A stretch of DNA of 64,000 nucleotides from Heracleum sosnowskyi (Eukaryota; Streptophyta; Magnoliopsida; Apiales; Apiaceae), in NCBI GenBank assembly GCA_030848705.1, contig CM061244.1, positions 52,555,190 through 52,619,189 of the forward strand, given 5' to 3'. The notes under the pieces were generated by a model. That model saw only the letters and a program-made list of their open reading frames with translations. It did not search any database and was not told the DNA's origin. This document shows positions 12,101-22,391 of the stretch, in pieces (the stretch's first letter is position 1; the number at the start of each line of letters is the position of its first letter). The position numbers and the translations under genes are program-made.

Positions 12101-13064
12101 TAAACTTCAAGATCAAAACAAGAAATCAAGAATTACTATTCATTTCTACTATTCATCATCAACTTTGATTCCATTTTTGAGCATGCTAACAATCATGGAT
12201 GAAGCTAAGATCAAGGATTTACCTTAGTTTATGGATGAGGGTGATTTAGAGCCCAAGAACTTGAATTATGGTTGAGTGGAAGTGGTGGAAAAATTTTCTT
12301 ATCTTTGTGGAAGAAGAAAAAGCCGAATGGTTTGGTTCTTCATGGATGCATCTCTTTTGTTTTGTTTTGTTTTGTTTTTTGTTTTGTATAATTACACTTA
12401 ATAATTCTATTTTTAATTGTGTGGTCATAAGCAAGCCTTGTCACCAATGACACATGCCATTTTAACTTGTGGTTGTGGTGAAAGTGGTGACAAGGTGGTG
12501 ATTCATCACCTTGTCATCACTTTGTCATCACCATGTCATCCCTATGTCACCCTCCTGCATCATGCTTATGTCATCATTTGTATCATCAATCCTCTTATAT
12601 GTTTCACTTGATGATCTTACATGATACCTCTCCTTTGGTTAGGGTTTAATCCATAATTCGTTACGCTTTTGTTTCACGATAATTTCAAGTGATTTTAAAA
12701 ACGTTTCTCTGTACCAAAGCTAGGGGATACTTCCTTGATCTTTCCATTACCTTGGTTTAATATATGGTCTTAGATTTCTCACCTTGGTTTAAGATATGAT
12801 CATGGATTTATCATTCCACATACTCTCTCAAAACGATCAAATCAATACATCCTCGATTGTCTAGTGAATAGTGATTTAAAAATCGAATGGAAATCTTCTG
12901 ATTCTGATTGCGTTTGCATTCACTTATTCTCCTTATACATCAATAATATAAATTCGAAACATTCATTCCGTGTCATCCACATAGTGTGGTGCTGAAAAAT
13001 ATTTTCTTCAGCAAATTTACTATTCATCAGGGTTTCAAATATTACAAAATTTTGGGATATTACA
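9169..13064 (-). mobile_element. Tekay-1 3' LTR (3,896 bp)
   Basis: On the minus strand it starts TGTAATATCCC at 13064, immediately after a polypurine tract, and ends GGGTGTTACA at 9169; TGTAA/TTACA ends are typical of Tekay LTRs. Its length nearly equals that of the second Tekay LTR in this window once the hAT insertion is subtracted (about 3,881 bp). It lies directly downstream of a Tekay pol end and upstream of an abrupt return to copia integrase. It contains AT-rich stretches, ATAT runs (9610, 9680, 10770), a weak 30-40 bp repeat around cagcctcctacgc (10015-10110), and a block shared with LTR-0. No gene is seen in it. Confidence 0.8.
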
Positions 13065-13080
13065 GTCTCCCCTACTTAAA
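13065..13080 (-). other. Polypurine tract of Tekay-1
   Basis: The minus strand reads AAGTAGGGGAGAC directly before the TGTAATATCC LTR start. This is the expected plus-strand priming site between the end of pol and the 3' LTR, and it fixes the element's orientation. Confidence 0.75.
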
Positions 13081-13102
13081 AAGATTCCGTCCCGGAATCA
13101 AA

Positions 13103-13722
13103 TCAAAATAGACGAGGATACTTTTCTAGAATTGCGCTCTCTAGTTCCCAAGTGGATTCTTCAACATTATGATTTTTCCACAAAACTCTTACCAGCTTTA
13201 TAACCTTGTTCCTTAGCACTTGATCCTTGCGGTCAATGATCTCCACCGGTTGCTCTATATATGACAGGTCTGGTTGTATGTCTACTTGCTCGTATTCCAC
13301 CACGTGTCTGGCATCCGGATTGTACTTCCTTAACATGGACACAAGGAACACGTTGTGAACTTGCTGCAGGTTTAGGGGCAAGGCTAGCTCGTAAGCTACT
13401 TCCCCGATGCGTCTCAAGATCTCGAACGGTCCAATATATCCGGGGCTTAATTTCCCTTTCTTTCCAAATCTCATCAATCCTTTCCACGGGGATACTTTCA
13501 ACAGCACAAGATCTCCCACTTCATATTCCTTGTCTTTTCGGGCCAAGTCTGCATATTTCTTTTGTCTGTCTTGGGATGCTACCAGCCGTCCTCTGATAAG
13601 GTCTATTGCATCCTTAGTCCGTTGGACCATTTCGGGTCCGAGCATTTTTCGCTCTCCAACTTCATCCCAGTACAAGGGGATCGACATCTTCTTCCATAAA
13701 AGGCCTCATACGGGGGCATCCC
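13103..13722 (-). pseudogene. Tekay-1 pol C-terminus: integrase end and chromodomain
   Basis: Encodes the last ~200 residues of a chromovirus polyprotein. GMPPYEAFYGRRCRSP (integrase) is followed, after a frameshift near 13685, by GERKMLGPEMVQ, DRQKKYAD, GDLVLLKVSPWKG, GKLSPGYIGPFEIL and HNVFLVSMLRKY. The C-terminal chromodomain is VKVLWKN...EESTWELE...KYP, which in this family guides integration to heterochromatin. The ORF ends 22 bp before the polypurine tract, as expected. The upstream side stops at 13722, where another Tekay LTR begins, so RT, RNase H and the catalytic part of integrase are displaced outside the window. Confidence 0.9.
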
Positions 13723-14137
13723 TGAGACGCCCTCCCAATCTGGGGTCATGATTGGGGAGTCACTACAACCTCTATACCTATAAACCTGTGAATAATAATA
13801 TAAACATGCAGAAGCGACCCCAACTTTACCCTGGATCTTTAACAGGTAATGGTATGAAACAAGCATCAACTATCTACTTCATTTTATTACATAATAAAAG
13901 TCTCAAAAGTTATTACAACCGTGTCTTAAAAGTTCTACATTCCCTTATACAAAACACCTTCTACAAGTCTTCATCACCTGCCTGAGCTGGCATCCCAAAA
14001 ATAACCCTATAGGAAGACTTCCTAGCTGACTGAAAAGTGCGTACCATCTTTTCGTTTAACTGTGGGTTAGAACGGGGGAAAGAATGAGCCAAATGCTCAG
14101 CAAGTAATAATATAACCAAATAGTTAACCACTGTGAA

Positions 14138-14319
14138 ACAGTTTCCAATATCAATATGTATGTCATGGGTATAGCAGAATCCATATCAAGGGATTATCAG
14201 AACAATGAAATGAATATACAATTTCAAGACAGTTTCCAATATCAATATGTATGTCATGGGTACATCAGAATCCATATCAAGGGATTATCAGAACAATGAC
14301 ATGAATATACAATTTCAAA
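14138..14319. repeat. 91-bp tandem duplication
   Basis: Two adjacent copies start at 14138 and 14229 (acagtttccaatatcaatat ... atatacaatttcaa). They differ at only a few positions (tatagc versus tacatc, gaaatg versus gacatg), so the duplication is recent relative to LTR decay. Confidence 0.92.
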
Positions 14320-15102
14320 GGGTAAACCAATTTCCTTATAAAGATATATGATTTCAAGAAAAACAATAAGTAATTTGGAGATTTTTCACAACGCACCGGA
14401 CAATACGGGTGATCATCCACGTAATGTCCCCATACCGGACACACAGTCCCTCTGGTCATTGTATTGTGTCCCAATAGGCACACATTGGCCTTTAGACTAG
14501 TCCATCCCTAGTCCATTTATTATAATTAAAAAGTGTTTGGTCGGCGTCACTCGGCCTCTTACGCCTCCAAACTTAGAAATCCGTGGAAATCATAAATCGG
14601 AATTCAAATGATTATAAATTTTGAAACTTCCTTTCTTTTAAAACCTTTCTTATGAAAAAAATCCTTTGTAAATCATTGGATGTGTGTTTGTATAGTACCC
14701 AAGTGAAGGTTCATGTATTCTCAATTTCAAGTAAGTATGTGATTAATAGGTACAAGTTCAAATCTAATGCAATAGAATCTCAGGTTAAAATGTAAGTATA
14801 ATCAAAGGATAAGGATAAGGCCTGAAGAAGAGTTTAAGCAAGATATGGTTCACAAGACATTGTGTTGTGTCTATAATGTTTGTATATAAAAGTGTATTTT
14901 AGGAATTGGATAAGTTCAATATGATCAATCTGGATTTCTATTAATGGAAAAAGAAGAAGTAAATGTCATCTGGTTCATTTTGGAAATGTATTAGAATGAG
15001 GGTTCAGATATATTCACTTTCAGGTATAAAAGGAATGCATAAGCAGGTGATCAACTTCAGATTATAGAACCATAGGTTATTGAGCTTTAATATATTGATA
15101 TA

Positions 15103-15110
15103 ATCAGGGT
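15103..15110 (+). repeat. hAT target-site duplication, left copy (atcagggt)
   Basis: The 8-bp atcagggt directly precedes the left TIR and is repeated perfectly at 19891-19898 after the right TIR. An 8-bp duplication is diagnostic of hAT transposition. Confidence 0.95.
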
Positions 15111-15330
15111 TAGGGCTGTAATTCGAGTCGGGTGGCTCGCGAACCCGACCCGACTCGACTCGATTAGTAAGACCCGACTCGGCTCGAGCTCGTAAACGAG
15201 TCGAGCTCGAACACAATTTCATACTCGTTTAGATAAACGAGTCGGGCCGGGTATGTGCCGAACTCGAATGAAACCCGACTCGATAACAAGAACTCGACCC
15301 GACTCGAGCTCGAGCTCGAGCTCGATTATA
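15111..15330. promoter_or_regulatory. Subterminal ctcg/cgag repeat cluster, 3' end of hAT
   Basis: More than 20 ctcg or cgag tetramers are packed into about 220 bp, mostly as actcg/cgagt and gggtcgg variants, ending in an uninterrupted (ctcgag) run near 15303-15325. GC content is far above the surrounding DNA. Such arrays are the usual transposase-binding subterminal regions of hAT elements; binding here is inferred. Confidence 0.6.
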
Positions 15331-16178
15331 GAAACAATTGAAAAAACAAAATTAATTTATACATGCATTGTACCTGTGCCATATAAAACAAAATAAATAG
15401 CTTAAACATAATAATTTTACAAGTTGCACTTGATCAGCAGTCAGCACATACTTAATATTTATCAACATTCAACATGTTACATGTTAACATGATTCACAGC
15501 CTCACAGTCACAGTCCCAGGGGCATTGGCCTTACACTTTAGAGTTGAGACTTGACTATTGAGTACAGGAGTCGGGACATAAGTTGCATTACTTACTGCAT
15601 TACATTGATAATATCATAAAATGTCTAAAGATTCTCAATAATTTCTACCAAAAAACTGAAGCCATCGAATAAGGCAATAAGCCATAGCCCATCAACACAT
15701 TTGGCATTCAGCGGACTCTGGAGTAAACACTAGTACAGAGATACTATGTCGGTTCATCAGTTCAAAAATTGACATCAAATGTTCCATCAACAAAATGAGA
15801 TACCAAAATGGAACCTGTTTAAAAAATAGAAAAAAGATTAAAAATACAATAAAACATCTCATTAAATCAAAAATCTAGACTTAGAAAAAGATAATTCTAC
15901 AAGCTAAAGTATATGTACATAGGACATACCTAATGACATGTGTGCTCTGGCCAGCCAAGTACACTTACTAATACAAATTAATCTCCACGGGCTTTATTTG
16001 CTTTTTCTAATAAAAATTATAAATCATTATATTACAGGTTAATTAAGTAAACATACTAATCAAACTAATTTGAAATTGAAATTTAAAGGCTTTAATTTAG
16101 CAAGATATGTACCTGGCATGGTTTTTTTAATCCATATAAATCACGTGCCCAATCAGCACCACATAACAAAATTTCTAC

Positions 16179-18287
16179 TTATTCCGTTTTCAAGCAAGAG
16201 CGATGAGGCTCGATAACTCGACCACCAGCACTGAAAGATGCCTCTGATGCAACTGTGCTCATTAGAACAACTAGTATATCACGCGCCATTAGTGATAAAA
16301 TGGGATATTTGGCGCTATTTCCTTTCCACCAGGATAGTACATCAAAAGTCTTCGCTGGACTCGGAATAAAAAGACCTTCAAACAAATACTCATCTAATTC
16401 TGACTTGGCTGGTTCAACTGCTGCCCCACTATCACGAATAAAAGCTTCATATTCACTCATACCTGCCGGAGTTTCCCTATCATCCATGAAAATATTATTA
16501 TCCGATGAAGAAACTTGACTTGATTCGAGGGTTATTCCTTTAATTCTCAAAGTTTCAGCAACATATTCTTGGTATAAGTCATGCAAGACACCTTTCAAAT
16601 GGGCCAACTGTTTTCTATTTTGATCTTCATGCGGATAAATAATAGGAAAACAATAATTAATAAGTTTCATCTTGAGTCTCGGATCCATGACCGCCCCAAT
16701 GGATATCATTAAGTTACTTTCACCCCAATATTTATCAAACTTCTTTTGCATTGTACTTGCCATTTCTCTCATGTAAGAATTTGAATCAAGAGCTTTTTTA
16801 TCTAACAATTCTTTCACCCTTTTAAGCTCTGAAAGAAACAAATTTGAAGTGGGATACTCACTGCCTGAAACTATTCTAGTAGCATCGTCAAACACTTTTA
16901 ACAAAGAACAAACATGTCCTACTTTTACCCAATCTTCTTCACCAGGAACAAATTCCCTAAAAGATTTGTCCCAAACAGCATACCTAGGAAATACTTGTTT
17001 AAACTGTAGAGCGCATGACAACATGTAGTAAGTAGTGTTCCATCTGGTAGAGACATCTAAAATTAACTTTTTTGGTTTAATTTGCAGCAACTCAGAAATT
17101 TCACCCCACTTAATTCGACGACCTTCTGAACTACCAACATATTTAATCCCATCCCTTACTCTACTAACAATGGAAATAATAGGCTTAAGACCATCTTGAT
17201 CGCATAGATTTAAAATGTGTGCACAGCGACGCACGTGAAATAATTGACCTTCAACTGGTAACGATGGGTTTCTAATAATAAAAGACTCTTTCAAATTTCT
17301 TATAGCTACATCATTCGCCTTAGCATTATCTATTGTCACCGTCCCAATTTTGTCTTGAATTTTCCAATCAACTAAGCATTTATAGACATAATCTGAAATG
17401 ACATCACCAGAATGAGGTGGGGGGACATTGCAAAAGTTAATAATCCTCGAATTTAGTTTCAAATTATCATCAATCCAATGGGTAGTTATAACCATATAGC
17501 CAAGCTTTTGACAGGTAGAAGTCCACATATCAGTGGTAATATTAATTCTCTGAGCAGATTTGAATAACTCTATTAATTTCTTCTTTTCAATTTCATATGT
17601 ACTTCTACAATCAGCTTTTAATGTTCCTCGAGTTATTTTTTCATAGAAAGGGGTAGCAGTCCTCATTATCTCATTCCACATAAAGCTTTCGACATGTAAA
17701 AATGGTAACTCATTTATCATAACATAGTGAGATACCGTTTCCCTCCTTATGGCATGATCATATTTAAAAGCTGAAAGTTGTACCTCATCACCAGGACCTC
17801 GCTGAAACTGAAGTTGTGGCTGTAACAGTTGTCCGTGCGCTTTTAAACATTTGGCCAAATGTCTTTTCATTGAGGAAGTTGAAGAAGAATCACTTTTCAT
17901 AAAATCTTGAGAACATAGCTTACACCTCGAACCATTCACAACATCATTAGCGTCTTTAATCGTATCCATATACTTCCAAACAAATGAGATCTTCTTCCTA
18001 GGTTTTCTTTGATAAGGCTTGTCGCGTTTTTCTTGTACAGGCTCATCGTTTTCCATCTCAGGCTCGTTTGAATCCACATCATTCCCTACCCTTTTACGTT
18101 TTGTTGATAACTGTGATAGTTCTTCTTGCTCAATATCTTCCTCAGATAAAGATTCATCTGCGAAACTTCCAACTGTGATATAACTATCCTCCACATATGG
18201 TGCGTTCTCCGGAATAACCTCAATACGCTGGACTTTCTTTTTCTTTTTCTTTTTCGAATCCATTTCCTGAATTAAATGAGTAGACAA
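16179..18287 (-). CDS. hAT transposase, BED-type, with premature C-terminal stop
   Basis: 702 aa, close to full length for Ac-type plant hAT transposases. A basic N-terminus (KKKKKKK, KRKR) suggests nuclear localisation. A BED zinc finger spans roughly 100-150 (C122, C125, H142, C147). The RNase H-like catalytic core includes Asp253 in ITTDMWTS and Asp320 in TVTIDNAKAND, then RRCAHILNL and LILDVSTRWNTTYYML. The C-terminal dimerisation region (about 636 on) reads WWKGNSAKYPILSLMARDI and TVASEASFSAGGRV, where Glu682 is the likely third acidic residue. A TAA at 16179-16181 stops it at KTE, but the same frame continues VEILLCGADWARDLYGLKK, the expected family ending. So the protein is intact except for one nonsense codon and lesser substitutions (VVLMS where families usually have an Ile-Pro). 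Met-9 (MDSKKKK) is an alternative start. Confidence 0.93.
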   Translation of the reverse strand: MSTHLIQEMDSKKKKKKKVQRIEVIPENAPYVEDSYITVGSFADESLSEEDIEQEELSQLSTKRKRVGNDVDSNEPEMENDEPVQEKRDKPYQRKPRKKISFVWKYMDTIKDANDVVNGSRCKLCSQDFMKSDSSSTSSMKRHLAKCLKAHGQLLQPQLQFQRGPGDEVQLSAFKYDHAIRRETVSHYVMINELPFLHVESFMWNEIMRTATPFYEKITRGTLKADCRSTYEIEKKKLIELFKSAQRINITTDMWTSTCQKLGYMVITTHWIDDNLKLNSRIINFCNVPPPHSGDVISDYVYKCLVDWKIQDKIGTVTIDNAKANDVAIRNLKESFIIRNPSLPVEGQLFHVRRCAHILNLCDQDGLKPIISIVSRVRDGIKYVGSSEGRRIKWGEISELLQIKPKKLILDVSTRWNTTYYMLSCALQFKQVFPRYAVWDKSFREFVPGEEDWVKVGHVCSLLKVFDDATRIVSGSEYPTSNLFLSELKRVKELLDKKALDSNSYMREMASTMQKKFDKYWGESNLMISIGAVMDPRLKMKLINYCFPIIYPHEDQNRKQLAHLKGVLHDLYQEYVAETLRIKGITLESSQVSSSDNNIFMDDRETPAGMSEYEAFIRDSGAAVEPAKSELDEYLFEGLFIPSPAKTFDVLSWWKGNSAKYPILSLMARDILVVLMSTVASEASFSAGGRVIEPHRSCLKTE

Positions 18288-19679
18288 GTCAATATTTACA
18301 GACTACAATTGCATATCATCACGGTCTTTACAGAAAATGTTTATAACAGTCACAAAACAACATAATAAATAACAGGTTAAAATTCTAAACTCATCTCATA
18401 ATCAGTTTGAACTAATCTGAGTGCATTATTGGGAATTTATTGTGTCAGTACTATAGAGACATCTGGAATATAAACAAGAACATTTTATAATGCGGGACAC
18501 ATAATTTTTTTTAACAAGTGATCTAGACTGAGATTATTGAGCACTTTTGTATTTAATGAACATCTCCATAAACAGCACTTGAGTAAAATTTGGAAAGTGT
18601 CAATAATTTTTCATGGGCTAAAACTTAGTATCAAGTATGTATCAGGTTCCCACTGGTAGTTGTTTAAGTTTAAGACTGAAGCAAGATATCATTTTCCATG
18701 GATGGTATTAAAGTTATTGCCATGTAATAATGTTCCTTGCTACTGTCATTTACCCCATCTTCGTACACCTAAATTGTTAAACCAACTGCCAGAAGCAGCT
18801 GCATTTTTGTTATAACTCAGTAACATATCATATCAAAAACATTTTTACTTAGTTATGAGATTAGTATCCGAAACTTCTAGTGTTCCAACTGTTTGAACTT
18901 TACTGAATAAGTGGAGGACATATTCTCCTTTATCTAATTGAATTATGGCCTTCTAAGTGTCTTCTATTATTTTTTACAGTATGAGGACATTGTGTAACTT
19001 GAGTGTCTTTCAACCTTTGTGGAGGATTATTTTTCTGGTGGAGGGATGACCCTCAACAAAGAAAATGTTCATGTTAACAATAATTCATTTATGCACATTA
19101 AATAGAAAAGCCCCTACTTCAAATTAATTAACTTGGCCCCGTAAAATTCAAGATCACCGCCTGGTGGTCAATCTTTCAGGAATATATTCAAACACCTTAT
19201 ATACAAAATTCAAAATTTTTGAAATTTCAATTAGATAACAAAGCCAGGATAGCCAATTAATTATATATATACAATCAAATTAATTATATAGCCAAAAAAT
19301 CAAAAAGCCGCATCGACAAATTTCAATTTCATTATTAACTTTTAAAGATATATAAGATATATATATATACTAATATAAGATACTTCAGATTGTTATACTT
19401 ACTTGAATTAGCTTTAACATATATACTTCAGAGTTCAGTTTTGCACACAGCAGCTGAGCAGCAATCACTCGCCAGTCGTCTCTCTTCAAATTAGGTTTTT
19501 GCTTTGTTAAAGGCGAAGAGGATAACTGGATCTGGATAAGACAATAATAATTTTACTATTAGTACTTTAGTGGGCTTTGGGCAAAAGATTGTTTTTGGGC
19601 CGAACTCAATTTATAATGAAATGGACCAAGGACCATTGATAATATTGAATACTTATTTTGACTTCATTTTCAATTAAAA

Positions 19680-19890
19680 GAATTAACCGAGCTACCTGAC
19701 TCGGCTCGTATAAACCCGGCTCGGTGAACTCGCGAGTAAACTCGACTCGACTTGAATTATAAACGAGTCGGGTTCGGACAATATTTTCGGCTCGTATAAG
19801 TTTTCCGCCCGGCTCGACTCGTTTAATTAAACCCGAACTCGAACTCGTTTATCCCAAACCCGGCTCGACCCGACCCGAATTACAGCCCTA
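19680..19890. promoter_or_regulatory. Subterminal ctcg/cgag repeat cluster, 5' end of hAT
   Basis: Repeats of actcg, gctcg, cgagtcggg and cccgac fill about 200 bp inside the right TIR and mirror the left end. They likely serve as transposase-binding sites and lie upstream of the transposase gene. Confidence 0.58.
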
Positions 19891-19898
19891 ATCAGGGT
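19891..19898 (+). repeat. hAT target-site duplication, right copy (atcagggt)
   Basis: Identical to 15103-15110; see the left copy. Confidence 0.95.
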
Positions 19899-21630
19899 AT
19901 AAAGGTTCACGGAAAGAAAACTAAACAAAGTAGGGTGTACAGAACAACATGGTATATGAACAGAGATAAGGGTTACCAATGAACAATATGTGTTTTCAGA
20001 ATTAAAAGTATATCAAAGCAAGACAATTCATATATGTCAAAATGAAAGAATGGAATCGAAATACGAAAGCAAGTTAGTATTACTTGCCTTAAGTAGCTAA
20101 AAAGAGTAATCAAATTCATTGGTTCTCCACCTTTGTCTTGCCTTTATTTCTAGGCTCTACTTCTTTGGATTCTTAAGTAGCTTTTAGAACAAACCGTACT
20201 CACTGAATTTCTGCCTTCGCCTTGCATTTATCTCTATGTTCCACGTCTCGTGACTCTACAAAAGAGTATATACTAGCTCAGAATGATCCTCTCAAAATTC
20301 TAATCCTTATTCTAAACTACCCAACATTCCCTAAACGCGTAAACACATAATATTTATATCACTTATAACTCTTAACCATATAATAAGCACAAAACTCACA
20401 TAAGCGCACATTGCCATTTAGGTTCACATAACATACTCCTTTAACATACATGTATATATCCTGACTTTCCGTTTATACCACACTTGGTTATCCCTTTAAA
20501 TCAACTTGACCAATGCTAACCATATCCTTAACACCTTTACAAACAATGTTTTCATCTCAAAAGCTGAAAAATCTGTTGCGCATGCCTTACCAAAACATTT
20601 ATCATAAATCCAAAAATAATCAAACAAATACCACATTTGACAGGATACTTCCTTATTACTAATCCCACTTATCATCAAAATTTCAAATTCAGAACAGTTC
20701 ATTTAGACTAAAAACGAACAGGTTAAAGTGTGTACTGAAGCACAGAAAATCCTGCTGCACAACTTTTAGCAAAACATACATAACTCTTTACTCATTAACT
20801 CTATCGATACAAGGTTTGCGCATGCACAAACTAGACTCCAACTAGAACAATTTCCTCCTAGACTTTCTGTCTAAAACAGGCAGAAACCATTCGAAATTAA
20901 CCAAAACAGAACAGACAGTTTCTGGAAATTCAACATTCTTCAACATAACTTTTAAACAGTAACATTCCTATTTCATAAGACTTAACAAAACTAATCATCA
21001 ATTAACCACACTCAACACCTCTTGGTTTGGTTGTCCCAATTCTCAAAAATCAAAACCTTATTGACAAATACTCAAACTATATACGTATAGTCACCCAATA
21101 CCGAAATTAACAAACATATTCACTATAATTCAAATCCGAGCAAAACCCAACTTAAACTTTCAAATTAAAATCAATTACTGAGCATTAACAAATCTGAAAT
21201 TTTCCAAACTTAACACAATAATTAACATGCAATCACTATAATCTTGAGGCTATCAATTAATCATCAACACCAATAGTTCAAACCAATTTTATAAAAGGGG
21301 AAAACTGAAATTTCACACATGCATTTCGATTCTTCATCATGCAACCCATAACTCAATTAAATATAATTATTAACACAAGAATCGGACTCAAAGGTATCAT
21401 CATCATCCCCGTCGGCTCGCCGGAGTTCATTTCCGACAGCGGCATGGCTTGGAGGTGCCCGGAAAATCGGGTTTCCATCACAAACCTCACCAATAAGAAA
21501 TTTAAACAACCAAATAATCACGGAATCATCATCAAGCAAGGATTTCGGGATTGAATCAAGATCAAATTGCCAAAATCCCTTTTCTTGCAAACTGATACAC
21601 ACACGTATACACACGGCCACACACACATAC

Positions 21631-21638
<8 letters not shown>

Positions 21639-21690
<52 letters not shown>
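21639..21690. repeat. (TA)26 microsatellite
   Basis: An uninterrupted TA run of 52 bp, preceded by a short acacac/tgtgtg stretch at 21595-21638. It lies within the Tekay-2 LTR and is likely length-variable. Confidence 0.95.
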
Positions 21691-21694
<4 letters not shown>

Positions 21695-22391
21695 TATAGG
21701 GAGAGAAAAGAGAAGAGATGAAGATTTTTACTGAAAAGAAGAATGGCCGAGAGAGAAAGTCGAGCAAAGTAAATGGGGAAGAAGAACTGGTGACAAGGGT
21801 TTTATAACCCCAAGGGCAGTTTGGTAATTTCATAATTCAAAAATCTGATTTTTAATAAAAGAAAACCAATAAATTGCATTTCTAAAATCCGAAATAAAAT
21901 GAAAATAATACCTAAAATCAAATTTTTATTTTTAAAACAGAGAATACGAATTTACAAGCTCACCCATATTTTTAAAATATTTTTATGATCAAAATTGAAT
22001 TAAATATGAATTTTCAAAGTTTAAATCACATAAATGACATTTAACTCATAAAATCAGTTTTAAATCCTTAAGGCCAAAAACTAAATTCCTCCACTAATTT
22101 TAGAAAATAATATAATATAAAAGAAAGGTTGTGAAAAAAATTTCACAATAAAATGAATCTCTGATGATTTTATAAAATTCCCGGAAGGTCAAAAAGAATT
22201 GATTTTTAATAAGAAATTCATATAAAATGCAATTAAAAACATACACATAGATTTTAATCCATAACATTCACCAAGTAAACATCTAATCATCACATTTTCT
22301 AATATTCACCTTTCACACAATATTCACATATTATAGATCTCAAATATTATTAAATATTAATACTATACAAGCATTTTTCTGAGTCGTTATA

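Larger units (their letters stand above)
15111..19890 (-). mobile_element. hAT-superfamily DNA transposon (4,780 bp)
   Basis: Both ends begin TAGGGCTGTAATTCG. The terminal inverted repeat is 23 bp with one mismatch, at position 16. Perfect 8-bp duplications (atcagggt) flank it. It encodes a BED-finger hAT transposase on the minus strand, so its 5' end is on the right. Both ends carry dense ctcg/cgag subterminal repeats, as in Ac-like hAT elements where such motifs bind transposase. 18288-19450 is non-coding and may hold a 5' leader and intron; 15330-16100 is non-coding 3' sequence. It is inserted inside the Tekay-2 LTR. Confidence 0.94.
13723..22391 (-). mobile_element. Tekay-2 3' LTR, split by an hAT transposon
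   Basis: The minus-strand LTR start TATAACGACTC is at 22391 (TG changed to TA), just after polypurine AAGGGGGGAAAG. It ends GGGCGTCTCA at 13723, abutting the interrupted Tekay-1 integrase. Subtracting the hAT element and its duplicated 8 bp leaves about 3,881 bp, matching the Tekay-1 LTR length. Sequence similarity to the other two LTRs is low over most of its length, so it is a different Tekay subfamily. It contains a 91-bp tandem duplication and a TA microsatellite. No gene belonging to the LTR is seen. Confidence 0.78.

Noticed and set aside
13261..13751. Plus-strand open frames of about 111-114 residues
   Set aside because: Antisense to the recognised Tekay integrase/chromodomain.
21357..21833. 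158-residue minus-strand open frame with a long Ile-Tyr repeat
   Set aside because: Most of it is the TA microsatellite translated; it lies inside an LTR and has no domain-like sequence.
9169..22391. The two Tekay LTRs as the LTR pair of one element
   Set aside because: Both are followed on the same side by a polypurine tract and a pol C-terminus, so both are 3' LTRs of separate elements; their sequences also differ strongly.
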